NCBI GenBank assembly: GCA_017591395.1
Contig: WEDG01000848.1
Coordinates: 1 to 64,000 of the forward strand
DNA from: Schistocephalus solidus
Lineage: Eukaryota; Platyhelminthes; Cestoda; Diphyllobothriidea; Diphyllobothriidae
Reading direction: 5' to 3'
Length of the DNA: 64,000 nt
Below, one piece after another: positions 13,401-25,959 of this stretch. The notes below the pieces were generated by a model that worked only from the letters and a program-made list of their open reading frames with translations, did no database searches and was not told where the DNA came from. A program made the translations under genes and the position numbers. Numbering within the stretch: the first letter of the stretch is position 1; each line of letters opens with the position of its first letter.

Positions 13401-16400
13401 CCGATGTTGTGTATTTTCATGACACCGGTGCGAGGGGTTCGGCTTTGTGGTTTACTCTTGACTGTGTGTTGGCGACTGCGATGTGACGGACATAATGTGA
13501 GCATTTCTGATGAATGTGTGCCAATGAAACTCTACTACGACAACGCAGTCACGGATAGTATGGACCAAAAGGGACGGAAGCAATGCTACACAGACACCCT
13601 GAAAAACCTGTTGAAGTAATCAAAAAACATAAGAACCCCTTGAGCAAACTCCATATGCTTGTCAACGCAGCAGTAAGGCCGGGACTGATCTTGGTAGACA
13701 ATTTAGTATCTATTCTAATGTAACTAACATTATAATATCCGCCGATCATAACGGAGACCGCAAATTTTAATAAAGGTTGACATCCGTAGAACAGAGATGG
13801 AGCTAACGCGGCAGGGAAGCCGTCAGGAAGCAGCAGGTGACCACCGGCGATACGGACACCCACAGTGATTGGGTTGTCAATTCACGCATAAGGTTGGTCG
13901 GAGCCCTGCGAATGGATCCTGGGACGAAGGAGATTTGGGCAACGTGTGTCAAGCCCAATCTATTTCTTCGCTTTAAGGCACTGCAATCGCTTCTCCAGGT
14001 AACCCTCTACTGTAAGGAATCTACTGAGTCACCCATAATTCAAGGAACCAGTCACTGTGATGACGATGAAAACTATGATAAAGCCAAGCAAATAATTGCG
14101 CATGTGAATTGAATACGCAGCTAGCGGTTCCACATCATGCTAGGATTTGAGCCTTACGCAAGAGAGTAAAACGAGAATTCTGTGGTAAGAGCTCCTCCCT
14201 CACCGCACAGGTGGCCACAGGCGCAAAATTCCAGGAGGTATTAATATTATCGAGTCATTATCTAAAACCTAACCCAACCACTCAACTTAACTATAATCCT
14301 AGCCCTCACCCTACTCTTACCATGGAAGGCCCGGAACAGAGGGTTTCCCTTTCTCATGTCTTGCCAAGCTGGCACCTATCACTCGATATAAAGAATTAAG
14401 TACGTTTTCATACTAACTCAACGTGTTAACAGTTGTTGCTTGCAAGATTGTGAACTAGTTGGCTAATTCGATTCTCTTCATTTTCAGGCTGCAAGGATAC
14501 TTCGTCACGCGACCATTTCGGTAACTTTCTTCGATGAGGTCTGACATCCTACTTAAAGTCTGGCTCATGAAGCTGTAACGACCAGCACAAGTGTTGCTCG
14601 CAAAGGTTTGGATCTGCCTAAGCAAGCTAGTATGTTCACGTTCATGTCCGTTGTTCTGATATACTGAGGGTGTAAGGATAGCCTAACACGTTCGAGTGCC
14701 AAACAATGAAAGTGTCCATGATAAGGAGGAAGTGTGACATGTTTGACAGCAGCTAGTAGTTCGTATTTGGAATAACGGAAAACATATTTTATAAAGATAT
14801 GCGGACCAAATGCAGATGTTTCTGTGGAGTGTTTGTTTTAAAAAAAGAAGCTCACATAAAATGGAAGACATATCTCTAAAAACTAACCTTACTTTGTTCC
14901 CCTTCTTCCACAATTTGCAGACGTCCGATGGAAGGAAATGAGAAATAAATGGGACTAAAAAGTTCACAAGGAAAACTGCGTTAACAATTTCAAAAAGATT
15001 TTATGCTAAATTCGACAAATAACTCAAGATATATGTGAAACCATAAGTAATTATGCACAATTATATAAATACATCTGAAAAAACCCGGTTTAAAAGACTT
15101 TTCTGGCCTATTCGGTAATATAAATTACCTAAGAACTTTTTTACTTCAGATACGGCTGCCCTAAGAGCAGCGTAATTCCAATCCTCATGTGCCTGTGATA
15201 ATAAGCATGAATTTCCCAGCAGAAAATTTTCAGAATGTTGGTTTCACTGAGCATCATATCCATATTTTAATTTGTTTTTGACCTTGATGCTAATTCTTCA
15301 GACTTGGATTTGTTGTATGCAGTATCAATATTAACGTTAAAATTCGAGTAACCTAATAAAAGCTCATTGAAAGGATGAGAACTTTACATTTGTCAAAACA
15401 TAAATAGTGCGCACTTGATACAAAAAATCATTTAATTACACTATGACACACGTAAACGCAGATAAGCCACACATATGAAGGAGCAGAAAACTTTTAGGGA
15501 AAACAGACCAAAACTAATGAAATAACGAATAAGATTTCTAAATGATATTACAGTGCTGATTTTCAAGCAACATGGTCCAACGAAAGTTATTTGATGCATA
15601 CATTTTCCGTCACGTGCAAACGTTACATGCCATAAAACGACCATTAATAATTGCACATTTTGAACCGAGTTACAATGCTTGAATGAACTAAAGCCTATTT
15701 TATCGAAGGTACACTGCGAAAAATATCTTGGAATCATGCAATATGCTGATCAGTATTGCAAAATATTTGCCAACTCCCTTCTAGCCAAAGCAAAATTTTA
15801 AAATTAAGATCAATATTGCCTTCGGTTCGTCTATCAAGGTAGGTCAAATTGAATATGTTTTATTCTCGAATATAAAATAATAAGTATTGAGACTCCATAT
15901 TAAAGACTCAGACTAAATACTATTGAATTTCAGTGGCTTGACAAAACAAACATGCCCTCTAGGGAAATCTCCGAATTGAAAACGATCTGATCATATTAAC
16001 TTGTAAATGCTTTAAACTGACTTGATCAACAGCATGTGACAGGCGGGTCGCATAAAACCAAACTTTAATAAAATTGCCTGAGGTGGTAACTTAATCGTAT
16101 TTCCTATCGTCCAGAAATGTTTTATTCAAGTTACTAATTTTTTCGGATAATTTTTGTCGGTGTATAAAGCTCACATAAGAAGCCTCTTATAGAGAAAACT
16201 GAAGGAATAAATAAGCTCAAAAACTTCATAGGCACATGAAGCTTTAGAAAATAAAAGCCATTTGCACATGGCTTATTTTGAAATCTTCCAGATGAATTTA
16301 GAGCAGCTTCTAAAGAAATGAAAATATAACGAAGAGACTAATTTTAAAATTCCTATATGCATGGGCCCTGCAAATTGATTGGCACGTTTGTGCCGTCGAT

Positions 16401-17763
16401 TGGTATTAAATTGCCTGAGCGATAGCAACTTAATTTATATAAACTAATTTCTATAAACTAATATGGTTAGCCTGATAGGAAATCATCAGATAAGGCAGAC
16501 ATACGTACAATAACACAGTGCCATATATATCTTTTTCAATGCGGATATCGGAAGCCAAAACTTATTCTGCAAGCGAAATCCTTTTATATTTCATATGCAA
16601 AGAAAAACAGGTATAGATCTTCATCAAGTCTGAATAAAATTAATGATTCTAATTTGAACATCACTGGAGCCTCAAAATTATGCTATCAACGGAAAATATA
16701 CATATTTCGTGCTTCATTTTTTTAACATAGCTGCAAGAAATTTCCTTAGTAAATTGGAGACCTTGCCAATCCAAAGCCTACAGCACAATATGCGCGTTTT
16801 TAAAGAAATTCAAATTTTTTTCCTTAATATTGGACAGGCTGTCAGTTTTAAACGAAAATTTTCAATAAAACTACTATAAAAAGTTTGCCCCAATACAGAT
16901 ACATAAATGGTTAACTGTGTATTTTATTTTATAATATATAGGAACTTTTAGATCGTAGCTCACAATAGTGGATGTGCTAATCTTCGCATGTACTAAAGCG
17001 CTATTTTTTCAATTGCAACAACTTAGACCGTACTTTGATGGTTAAAAACAACAATTAAGGCAAAACGCTTCTATAGCTTTGGTATGTTTTTATATGCTCT
17101 GATATTAAGGTGTTTTACCATGTGAGTCACGTGTACACAAGCTGCTAGCTTCAGACTAAAATCAGAGGCGGGTCCCTTCGAAGGAAACCTCTTAGCGTTT
17201 TGTGTTAGTGCGACATTCAACACATCTTTGTATTTCGGAAAATGTTTTGCAAGTTTTCACAAACTCGAAACTCACCCCAACTCTTTAATTCCCAATAAAA
17301 CTCTAGTGCACAATCCGACATTTTTAGAAGCTTGTCGGAAATTTTGTCAGCAGTACCTTCCTTCAAAATGTGATCCCTGTAAGACAAAAAGGCTTGGGTA
17401 ACTTAAAAATTAGGACAAAAAGTTAACCAAACCCATAGTTCTATTTTTCAAGCTAATCATTTCATCAACCGCTCGCCAGCCTTCATTATTTCGAATGTCA
17501 ACACGACAGCCGAGAGCCAGGAGGCGTGAAATAGAGTCTTCAGTCAGATATCACAAAAAATTACCATTATCGTTAAGCATTGCCGCTATATGAAGAGCAG
17601 TATTTCCTAAATTCTTGTCATTTAAACATTTTCTGCTACCGTACTGGTCTTGAGCATCCAATTGCTTGGGAGTCGCTTTGGCTATAGCCTCCACCATATC
17701 GATGCCGTTGTATATGCTATAGTGAAGCGGAAATGGCGTTTCTCTTTGCTCGATTAATTCCAT
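10475..17763 (-). CDS. ANKRD13: ANKRD13-family ankyrin repeat protein, N-terminal exons
   Basis: Members are membrane-associated ubiquitin-binding adaptors acting on internalised receptors (family knowledge). Minus-strand exons: 17763-17640, 17606-17565, 17537-17417, 17376-17276, 14954-14888, 10619-10475. Introns of 33, 27, 40, 2321 and 4268 nt separate them; phases agree at every junction. The ATG at 17763 follows an in-frame stop with no intervening ATG. Residues give FPLHYSIYNG, then ankyrin signatures (GNTALHIAA; LLALGCRVDIRNNEGW), then LEFYWELKSW followed by VPFISHFLPSDVCKLW, as in vertebrate ANKRD13 '[23 protein letters not shown]'. The sixth exon gives TSLLDFNNRSWVRGR, matching 'ITLLGFENMSWIRGR'. 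The third-intron donor (GTCCTA) is weak and inferred from frame and family length. The C-terminal half and the UIMs were not found, so the model is partial. Confidence 0.82.
10666..10748 (+). repeat. tRNA-like sequence (SINE head or tRNA pseudogene)
   Basis: A seven-pair acceptor stem (GGCCTCG with CGAGGTC) encloses an A-box-like TAGCTCAGGTAG and a perfect T arm (GTGGG, loop TTTGAAT, CCCAC). The anticodon stem does not form and the spacing is long (83 nt), so a functional tRNA is unlikely. It sits inside the long fifth intron of ANKRD13, opposite in strand to the gene. It may be the pol III promoter head of a SINE. Confidence 0.55.
11383..12660 (+). pseudogene. Decayed RTE-clade LINE (endonuclease C-end, linker and RT)
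   Basis: Collinear protein remains of an RTE element run across several frames. WQMLGYVLL and LIVSKMRL correspond to the end of the endonuclease ('QLLDYVLV...LVISKMRL'). KAEEIKGF near 11840 is the linker. ADKILARILVNYL, HKGLFQEQS and VELKKAF correspond to RT domains ('AGKIFARILLNRL', 'LEQGLLPESQ', 'VDLTKAF'). Frameshifts and stops are numerous, and the FADD region is not recognisable after about 12660. The element lies antisense within the fifth intron of ANKRD13. It belongs to the same clade as the fragment at the window's left edge. Confidence 0.65.
12661..14887. other. Intronic sequence, nothing recognised
   Basis: This is the remainder of the fifth ANKRD13 intron. Short frames (for example 13344-13619 plus, 13549-13863 minus) have no domain. 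It may include further decayed repeat sequence that cannot be classified by eye. Confidence 0.45.
14955..17275 (-). other. Fourth intron of ANKRD13, AT-rich
   Basis: It runs from a GTGAGT donor (17275 downward) to a CTTTTTAG acceptor ending at 14955. It is about 2.3 kb, strongly AT-rich, and carries no recognisable gene or repeat. It contrasts sharply with the three preceding introns of 27-40 nt in the same gene. Confidence 0.7.
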
Positions 17764-18739
17764 GGCCGCGCCTCTGGATGTACAGTTGGTGGATTTCTTA
17801 AGTGTCCTGAGAAAAGTTGCAATGTTCGACTCCGCCCTTTCGCAAAGTCACTTGTAGCGCCACACTCCCCAAGGTTATTGTCCAATTGGACAAAAATGTC
17901 AACAGTTAACTGAACCATCACATTACAACAAACAAGAGCTGAAGGAATCGACTAAGCTTTTGTTGTTCCAAAGCAGATGATTCATTTGATTTCATTTTTT
18001 ATTTATTTCTTAACTTTGAATCCATTAAAATACGGCTGTTTCCGCATAAGCACATTGCAGTTGTGCATGTGAGTGCATTTTAATATATAGGCAAGCTGTT
18101 ATTGCACCCAGGGATCCAGTGTCCCTGAATAATCGTGTATGCTTCTGTGCACCTAATTTGAAAGTGAAAACCTTAGAGGGGAAGTAAATTGGAACGTTTT
18201 GTTTCGAGAAGTCCCGAGGTTTATTTATTGGCGGGGGAGTAATGGAATTAAAAATGGCTCCCCAGTCCATATAGCTTGGAAGTATTTCCAGTCATTACTA
18301 CTTTTAGGTAAATCATTTAATAATTCAACGTCTTTTTTAAGTTTTTAAGTCACGTGCATCGCGTCTCAGCGCCATAGACTTAACACGGGAATTAATATGG
18401 CATAACCCTAACATATGAAATCATATGCGATTGTAAAAATCAGCATAATTCAGTATGTACCACAAGGATAGGCAGAGCTTGAAGAATCCTAATTAGTGAT
18501 CTTTGGATGAAAATCAAACACGTGAAAATAAAATTTTATGATAAATTTCCTGAAATTTTTCGACAGTTCGAACTATTGTAGTAGGACATTTTTACATTTA
18601 AAACGGTTAGGTTTGTTCATTAAACCCAAAACTAGACAGCATGTTTCATGAAAGGGAAGGACAAATATTCAAGAAGGTCCTACTGAAATTTATCATATAA
18701 GAAGTGATAAAAAATAAAGGCACGGCTTGTTGTAGCTTT
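17764..18739. other. Upstream region of ANKRD13, no gene recognised
   Basis: This is the presumed 5' flank of the minus-strand gene. An in-frame stop lies about 87-90 nt before the chosen ATG. No TATA-like element can be assigned with confidence. Confidence 0.4.
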
Positions 18740-19100
18740 GACTGCAATCCTATCAACATGAGGCGAGAGATTTAGCTTATTGGTTTAGCTTCAAGCTTAG
18801 GTCATAAAAATGGGAAATCCAGTTATAGTAACCCCTTAAAAAGCACACATTTGGTAGCATTTCAGACACAAATCACACGTAACGGCATATAGGAGGCAAG
18901 AAGTCAACTAGAGATTTTGAGCCCCACTTGGAAAGAGTAAGCAGGGCAGCATGGATTTGTTAAACTTAACGTCGAACCGTTGATATAAAGGAAGAAGCTT
19001 AGCAATCTTCGGTGAAATATCATTGGTAGGAAGTAAAAGCAAATGAGCCCCAAGCCCTGTTACTTGGAGGATATTGCTTTAAACATAGCTTCCATATGAA
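18740..19100 (-). pseudogene. LINE reverse transcriptase C-terminal relic
   Basis: Around 18745-18800 the sequence follows the minus-strand block of element B1 near 48950-49020: a 'CATGAGGCGA...AGCTTATT...CTTAGGTC' order that encodes the 'HADRISAK' and 'KDLGLSYTN' part of CR1-like ORF2. The following 300 nt read like the post-RT region in several frames but are heavily decayed. It is an old, truncated copy. Confidence 0.4.
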
Positions 19101-20613
19101 ATTGAGGCCTCCTGTCGTGATCTTTTACCCTCACAAGCAACTATTTACTGTACGGAGCTGAGATAAAATTGGTGCAACACAGATCAGCCAATATTTCATA
19201 GCACCCCTTGGTACCAGACATCTCTCACCATTGGCATTGACACATGCAAGCGAGATGACTCCAATATCATTCGCAACTGCAAGATGACATATTTTGGGTC
19301 ACATTTATTCTGACGCTTCGCTGCCTCATCCGGAGTCGAACAAAGCCGTTGGAATTAATGGGCTATGATGCACGCGATGTGAACTGCAGTCCTATTATCT
19401 CTTAGACTTCGAACTTGCTACTGTTTATGCTATCTGAATTTATAATCACTACCCATTACCAATACGCTCTTCTCTTATAGCACATCTGGCCTCATCTCGC
19501 TCTGGCCTTTACTTTATGTAACTGTTCTTTGCTCTTCAGAATATCCAACAAAAGATGCTCGTTATTTTCATAAGCTTTGTGTCTTCAATTTACATATTTC
19601 GGAATTTTCTCACTTGAGCAATCTCTTTTCACGCAGAAAACTTTAACGTTGCAATTTTAGGACACATATTTCCATTACTCCAAACTCCTTCTCCACCAAC
19701 GTTTTCACTGCCACCAACAAAACAGCCACCAACCTATTTTGCCCTTATTGTTATCACACATGCCCAAAAAGCAGTAACCCGGTCGGTCAATTGCGAATTC
19801 ATTGAACGGAAACTTGCTAGCTTATATTTGAACTGTCATTACTTTCTACTTCTCTCCTGTGCTGCACAACATAGTGGGAATGATAACTTTGATTTGCCTG
19901 TGAATTAGTTTACAATTATGGCTTACCAGAATAGTACATACTACACCCGTTTTTTTCTCATTCATATGTGCCCGGTGTCATGACGGTGTCATAAAGACTG
20001 GAGGCGGGATTGAGTGCATTGACTGATAAAGCTTTACCATCCCCATACGTATGCCATATATGCATGGTCCTAGAATCTTGGTGCAATTTTCTAATTTTCA
20101 TTCAAATTTTCGCCCCCGTAACTTTTCACGTTTTTGGTATTTTGGTATTTTTGGTTGGTATTTTGGTATTTTTTGTTGCAACTCGGAAACGCCAATACTC
20201 AAGTTTGCGCAAACGATGCTGTCATCATCGGGCGGCCTTTCTGAATCCTTCACTGGCATATAAAACTTCACCATCAGTCTCTTTTTCACCACCAGGGCTC
20301 CCGCCACTAACAACTCAAAAATGCTCAGTTTCATTGCTCATTACTTTCAATTCTCACCTGCAAAGTATATCTCAAATTCGTCCCCAACAGTGCTCTACAA
20401 TTGTCCACCTCTAAACAAGGCCCTATAATTTAAAACCTTTATCTAGGATCTACTGTGAAGGCTACAAATGGGTGGGTGGTTTTTACTTAACTGCAAACAC
20501 GGGGATTTATATATTCTTAAAATTTTCTGAAAATGTCCAACACTATTGCAGAGCAGATTGAAAAGTTAGAAAACTCCAGTTATGACGCATTCAGTCATAA
20601 AGAACGCACCAAA
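19101..20613. other. No gene recognised; short tandem repeat inside
   Basis: AT-rich sequence with a simple tandem repeat of TTTTGGTA-like units at about 20128-20176. The 134-codon plus frame at 20010-20414 runs through that repeat and has no domain, so I do not call it a gene. Confidence 0.45.
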
Positions 20614-20690
20614 AAACCTACAATCCCGGGATTCTAACCCGGGATTGCTCGTAATGAAGACCACCATGCTACCGACTGCACCACGGTCTC
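20614..20690 (-). repeat. tRNA-like sequence (SINE head or tRNA pseudogene)
   Basis: Read on the minus strand it has an A-box-like TGGTGCAGTCGG and a T arm CCGGG-TTAGAAT-CCCGG matching a B box with one mismatch. The acceptor strands do not pair well (GAGACCG against TGTAGGT). It is better explained as a tRNA-derived repeat than as a working tRNA. Confidence 0.5.
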
Positions 20691-21049
20691 ACAGTCTGCG
20701 AGTGACCAAATTAATACGTAAGCTATGGAACAACAGCTCATAATGATTTTTAGTATCTTAAAAGTCTCTTGGGAAACACTTCAAGTAGAATACTTAGACT
20801 ACGTTAGGCTTCATGACAATTAAGCACAGTGGACTCAAGGAGACACAATAGGAAATCAGTACCCGTTCACTGGAATTAGGCACAGTTACAAAGGATGCGT
20901 CTACAAAGGTCGCACCAGCGATATTTGATCTTGTGACCTCTCGTAACGAAGAGCAGTCCGTTAACAACTGCAACATTAGTGACGGCGCCTGAGTGATAAA
21001 AGTAATTTTTGAAATATGGAGCATCAACGGAGAATAAATTTTAATTCAT
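20691..21049. other. 5' flank of LINE F; a 23-nt motif starts a spaced direct repeat
   Basis: CACAGTGGACTCAAGGAGACACA at 20825-20847 recurs with two differences at 21069-21091. Nothing else is recognised here. Confidence 0.4.
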
Positions 21050-21059
21050 TCACTCCAGG

Positions 21060-23340
21060 ATGATTATTCACAGTGGACTTCAGGAGACACAGAATGTAAA
21101 TAGGACCAGGGTACTGACATCAGACTCGGACAACTCCAAAACTTATGAAACGGATTCTGCATCAGCTCACCATTGTATCGGCTGTGAGGATCTTAAGCAG
21201 CGAGTCAATATATTCAAAGAACAGCAAGGCCTACTGATTGACATCATTTTGGACAGAGGACAGAAAAAGAAAATCCTTTTATATTCCATCAACCCCCTAA
21301 CCGATAAGCAACGAACACCCTTGTAAAGTAGGCATAATTGTGAGAAACTCAGAGGCACATAGGAAGAGGAAGCGAGTTACGTCTCCAGGAGAAACTCCAG
21401 AAAATCCAGTTCCGCTGAATAACGAGGCAGTCGACGCTAATTCAACAACAATGAGTGAAGCCTTATTACCTGATACGGCTACATAATCTCCCAAATCACC
21501 GAACACTGACAAAGGAAAAACCAGGGCGAACCTCAAAAACTTGTAAGAAAATACAAGAAGGGATCGTCATTAATTCTGAAAGGGAAGGCCGTCACTCCAT
21601 TCCATCATAAGGCCAACTCAGTTAGGGCTGACACTAAACAGTTAGTTTATGGAAGCGAATACATCAGCTCTGTGTACAGCACACTACAGTAGGGCAAGGA
21701 TTGTGAAAGTCCCCAGGCCGAAGCTAGTATGTTATTCAAAACTGGCTATACTGATGCAGATAGCGTAGTCTACCAGAATAATATATTTTCTGATGTCGAA
21801 GATTTATCAAAAAATCTGAGCGCCCAGTTACCAAATAGGCATCTTGACCGCAAACGAACTATAATCATAAAACGGGTTCCTGAGTCAAATCCTCCGATTG
21901 CATATAAAAATGGTAGAACATGACCTGGATCAGTTCAGAATATATTCAAATGCCGCCCTTTAAGATAAAAAATGTGTAACTGTGCACAAAATATTCCATC
22001 TAGGCAAAGCGGATGCTTCTCCTGAACTGTCATTACGAAGGGCTCTCAAAATCTTTCTCGAAAATGAAGTGCAGTCTTCACACCTTCGAAAATTGAGAAT
22101 GGCTCTCTGTAACTCCTATATCCGACACTTTTAACTACTTCCTACTCAACAAGATGCCAGCTAATGAAGCTAAAATTTCTTTGTTTCAGGAGACTTGAAG
22201 CAGGCTTTGTCTCCTTTTCAGACTAAATAATAGCTCAACTCTCCCCAAACTTTCTGTCATTGCTCCCGTTAGTCTTCCTTACAACCTAAGAAATTCTACA
22301 TTAATTATACCTCCCCCTGCATCCTCCACGTGTAAACGCTCTCTTTTCTTTGCTTATATGTATAGTTTTCTTTGGAATAACTTGCCAAGAAATAAGGTCG
22401 TTAACTAGTCTATCTGCATTCAAGCGAAGACTGCACATTTATCTTAACACTGATTCTATTAACCTTTTTATTTTTCCTCATCTTTTTCCCAGTAGCTTTC
22501 CCCATGAATCGGAGAAAGGACCATCGGGAATTTAAGTGACCCTCTTGAAACTATATTTTTCACTACCTCGAGTCGCCCATGAACTATGATGTCTCCTTAT
22601 ATCACCAGTACTCCAAACGATGACGTCATTCGGACGTTCACATTCGGTGGTCCACAGTCTAAAATGCTACCGTTTCTTTGGATAATAACCATCATCAGAA
22701 TTCAATTATGGATCCTAAGATGCTGAAGACTACAGTTCATTGACGCATTTTCGTGAGATTTTGTTTCATATGCCTAAGTGATCAAGAACGAATCACCTCA
22801 ACGTTTCAATATCTCATTATGAACTGCTACTTCAGTATTACCCTACCCTACTCTACCACCTGACCATTTTTTGTTAAGCAGTTTTTTATCCTACTTTCTA
22901 TTCAAAAATGAAGGCCTATTGAACTCTGCCTCCATTTTCATGGTAGGATTTTTTTTTCACTGCCTATTTATTTCTAGTTCACCACTAATTTTTAAACATT
23001 GCTAACTGTTGACGTCGCAGGACAAGTTATGTATTTGTACATTTTCTCTGCACAAATTGTCATATCTTCATTTCGTTACTAATGTTTGCTTAAAGAGTAC
23101 CTTCCCGGTGCTTACCAAATATAAATTCTAAATTCTAAATTCTAACTCGTACAGACATGTATTTGTTCAGCCGGATTACGAACCGCTGGAAAAACACAAA
23201 ATGAGCGAGCTGAGGAACGAACTGAAGAGGCCGATCAAAGAGGGGAAAAATTGCTCCAAATATGGGACAAGAAAACCATTTTGATGAAGAGGTCCTTCCT
23301 GTGGCAGACACATTATATCATCAGATCTGGCCCTCGTCGA
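21060..23340 (+). pseudogene. Family F ORF1 with RRM-like domain, split by a LINE
   Basis: Opens with a charged segment possibly forming a coiled coil (DLKQRVNIFKEQQ). An RRM-like domain begins at about 21840 with KRTIIIKRVPESN and continues in other frames with LDQFRIYSNAAL and LRRALKIFLENE. It stops at ALCNSY near 22115 and resumes at 23144 with NSYRHVFVQPDYEPLEKHKM followed by ELRNELKR. That is the usual end of the non-LTR ORF1 RRM ('PDYTPAERE...RR..L'). Stops and frameshifts are present in both halves. Confidence 0.6.
22116..23142 (+). mobile_element. 5'-truncated family B2 LINE inside family F ORF1
   Basis: About 1 kb holding the last part of ORF2 (RSLFFAYMYSFLWNNL, then LTSLSAFKRRLHIYL) and the full 3' UTR, ending in an AAATATAAATTCTAAATTCT tail. 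Flanked by TAACTC at 22110-22115 and 23143-23148, a six-base target-site duplication. Nearly identical to the inverted copy at 54829-55797, so it is a recent insertion. ORF2 has a frameshift. Confidence 0.8.
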
Positions 23341-23354
23341 GAAGACGGAAGAGA

Positions 23355-24200
23355 AAGGTGATGTTCTCAAATGTCCAGGACCTATTAAATAAAATGAGTC
23401 AGCTCCGGCCGTTTGTTGATTAACAAACTCCCGATATAAGTTCCCTGACACAACAGTGGCTCACCGAAGAGATTAAGGAACTCAAAGTATCCCTCCGTTG
23501 TTGTCAACTCTTAAGAAGAGACACGAGAATCCACGGAGTTGGCTTCACAGTTTATTATAGCTTTATTATAACTGCGATTTTGGAGCCATGTCCATGGTAG
23601 CAGAAGTTGAAGTTTTATCTTTAACTCTTATAACTAAGTACGATCGGCCCCCTGGCATACACAGTTGCATACCGTCCCCCAAACCAGAATATCGAACGTG
23701 ATGTCCCTCTCCTAGCATAGCTTTCCAAGGCTTGTTTGAACAAAGATATCCTTATCGTTGGAGACTTTAACACTCCTAATATCAACTGACAAACTTTGAC
23801 TGGTTCGAATCCAACGGTTTCATTTGGTCATCATTTGCGTTAGGTGGCAGCCGAAAAATTACTATTCCAGAATGTAACGTTCGAGACACGCGTTGAAGGA
23901 AGGACAATGTCTAGACCAGGACAAATGTCTAAAATTTGTGTTCACATGAGACGATGATAGAGTTTTTGATTTTCAAGATCTCCTGCCAGTAGTTGTTTGT
24001 GACCATACGGTACTGCTTTTTGAGTACTCCATGTTCTCCCAGCCTGAATCACTTAAGCAACTGGGAACAAACATCTGGAGGGGATATTTCTCAAGCGTGC
24101 ACACTTTAATGTCAGCAATACCATGCATAAACACATTACAGGGAACCACTGAAAAATGCTGGAATATGCTCAGTTCGTTGAAGGTGGTTTGTTCAAATTC
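23355..24200 (+). pseudogene. Family F ORF2 endonuclease domain, decayed
   Basis: APE-type endonuclease signatures appear in order across frames: FSNVQDLLNKMSQL (N-terminal strand), LRRDTRIHGVGF, VAYRPPNQNIER, LIVGDFNTPNI (catalytic GDFN) and CDHTVLLFEYS (the SDH box with Ser changed to Cys). The E of the 'TE(S/T)W' box is blurred (LTQQWLTEE). Stops and frame changes separate these parts. The linker with NIWRG follows before family B3 interrupts. Confidence 0.6.
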
Positions 24201-24708
24201 GAAGATAGGATAATTCTCGAATTATAAACTGATTTCTTCGTTTCCTATCGAAACTATTAGCTTAATTGTTAAAAAATTTGTTTGCATTTCTTACTTTATC
24301 AACTACACACTTATGCTGTTATAGTATTTAACATAGGAAAAATATACGGTTTTTCACTGTTTCACCCGATAGAACCTCATAAACGTTCTTCCAGAGTTAC
24401 GCAAAAAGGACGGAATCTAAAGATTTATTCTAGAACTAGAGTTGAAATTTTTGAAGTATACTTAACCTCCAGCGAAAAATAGTTTGCTGTAGTTGATATA
24501 CCAGTTGAGATAATTTTTCATCCTGCGTAGCCTCTTCGCTTATTCTATTTTCAGTCAAAACTCGTTACCTAGAAGATTTTTGCTTGCATTGAATTGCTTA
24601 AACATATATAACTGCATTAATTTTACATCACTTATTATGTAAAACATCACCAGTGACAATTTTTCTTTCTTGTTATCGCTTTACAAATACAGATATTTTA
24701 AATTCACT

Positions 24709-25954
24709 ATGAAACCTCAGTCACAGCTTAGACGCAAATCTCCTCTAAGCGTTAAATTTCCACAAGAGCAACCCACCGTAAATAGGAAGAAACTACATCT
24801 TGACACCCTGGACAATTTTTATCTTCTTATGTCTCAATATGGTTCTTTGCTCACGGTCCTCGGTACCATTTTTGACGGAAAGTTGTCTTCACTCACTTCT
24901 CAACAATGCGAGAAACTTGAGCCGTTTATAAACATGGTTAGTACTGATTTATATGAATGACATAAGCGAAGTTTCAACTTTCTTTTAAAAAACGTCCCAA
25001 AGAGTAAAATCACCCTGGATGACGCATTTAAGTTCCTTTACTCATGTGGCTTAAACTTTAAAGTCGTATGCGTTAAAAGGTTGTCTTCTCGTAGTAAAAA
25101 CCCGTTAATTATGGTCAAAACGTCTTCAGCGATTGAAGTGTACAGTATTTTTTCTAAGCATGAGCACTCAGCTCAATATTTGAAGAAAAACAGGCTGTTT
25201 ATCTGTAGAGATAAAACCCCACATGAACGTCGGGTTTCACCCTCATAAGCGAACGAGAGGCCTAGGTCTACGTGTTCAATACCAAAAGTTATCTCAGAGG
25301 TTGGCTCTCTAGCTAATGTGAGCCCAGGGCCCTCTAAATCAACAGGAATTTCGATTTCACTTGAATCTTCACCCGTTCTCCTTGTTCCTGGTTCCAGTGG
25401 AATCAAGTCAATGTCACTTCTTTCCCCTCCCAAGCAAACCACGCCTGCTATAGTTGTCGAATCTACTAAACCTAAGAAAACTCCCAGTAAATCTGTGTCA
25501 TTTCCTAAGCCAGGCGTCAAAATCAGTAATGTCATTACCGACGAGAAACTTACTAACACCTCAACATCTACAACAGATTCGAACGCTAACATTATCATTT
25601 TACCCAACCCAAAAAGTGTCCTAAATCCCCAAATAATTAAGTTTTATGATTACGTTAACAATTTTACGAAATCATTTATTCCTTTTTCAAATGCACGTTT
25701 TCCGCAAATTTATGCTACCTTCCCTCAAAATCTCATTTCTATCCCACCCCTCTCTTTTCCAAGCCACAATATAGCCTTCCCTTCGATAGTTTTCATCCAA
25801 ATATGCCGTTTTACAATAATCTCAGTTCTTTTAACAGTAACATTTGGACAAATTGTAGACCAGAGCTATTTTATTTTTCACCTTTTGTTTCTTCTCTCCA
25901 GTTTTCTCCTCCACCACCAAATCTTCCTTTTTCTAAATAATAATGAGCGTAACT
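24709..25954 (+). pseudogene. Family B3 ORF1 (RRM-like) pseudogene
   Basis: Starts MKPQSQLRRKS. It contains YGSLLTVLGTIFDGKLSSL, a stop at 24958, then RSFNFLLKNVPKS, FLYSCGLNFK, KRLSSRSKNP and ICRDKTPHERR. Each matches B1 ORF1 in order, including the RRM-terminal 'CRDLTPMERR'. The Pro/Ser/Thr-rich tail follows in another frame and ends with PPPPNLPFSK and a stop near 25954. There are at least two frame disruptions and one internal stop. Confidence 0.65.
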
Positions 25955-25959
25955 TGCAG

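Noticed and set aside
14255..14330. CCTAACCC-like words suggesting interstitial telomeric repeat
   Set aside because: The words are irregular and never form a (CCCTAA)n run; ordinary C-rich sequence explains them.
20010..20414. 134-codon plus-strand frame
   Set aside because: It runs through a TTTTGGTA tandem repeat and has no domain or start context; likely chance.
25173..25607. 144-codon minus-strand frame
   Set aside because: It is the antisense shadow of the Pro/Ser/Thr-rich tail of B3 ORF1.
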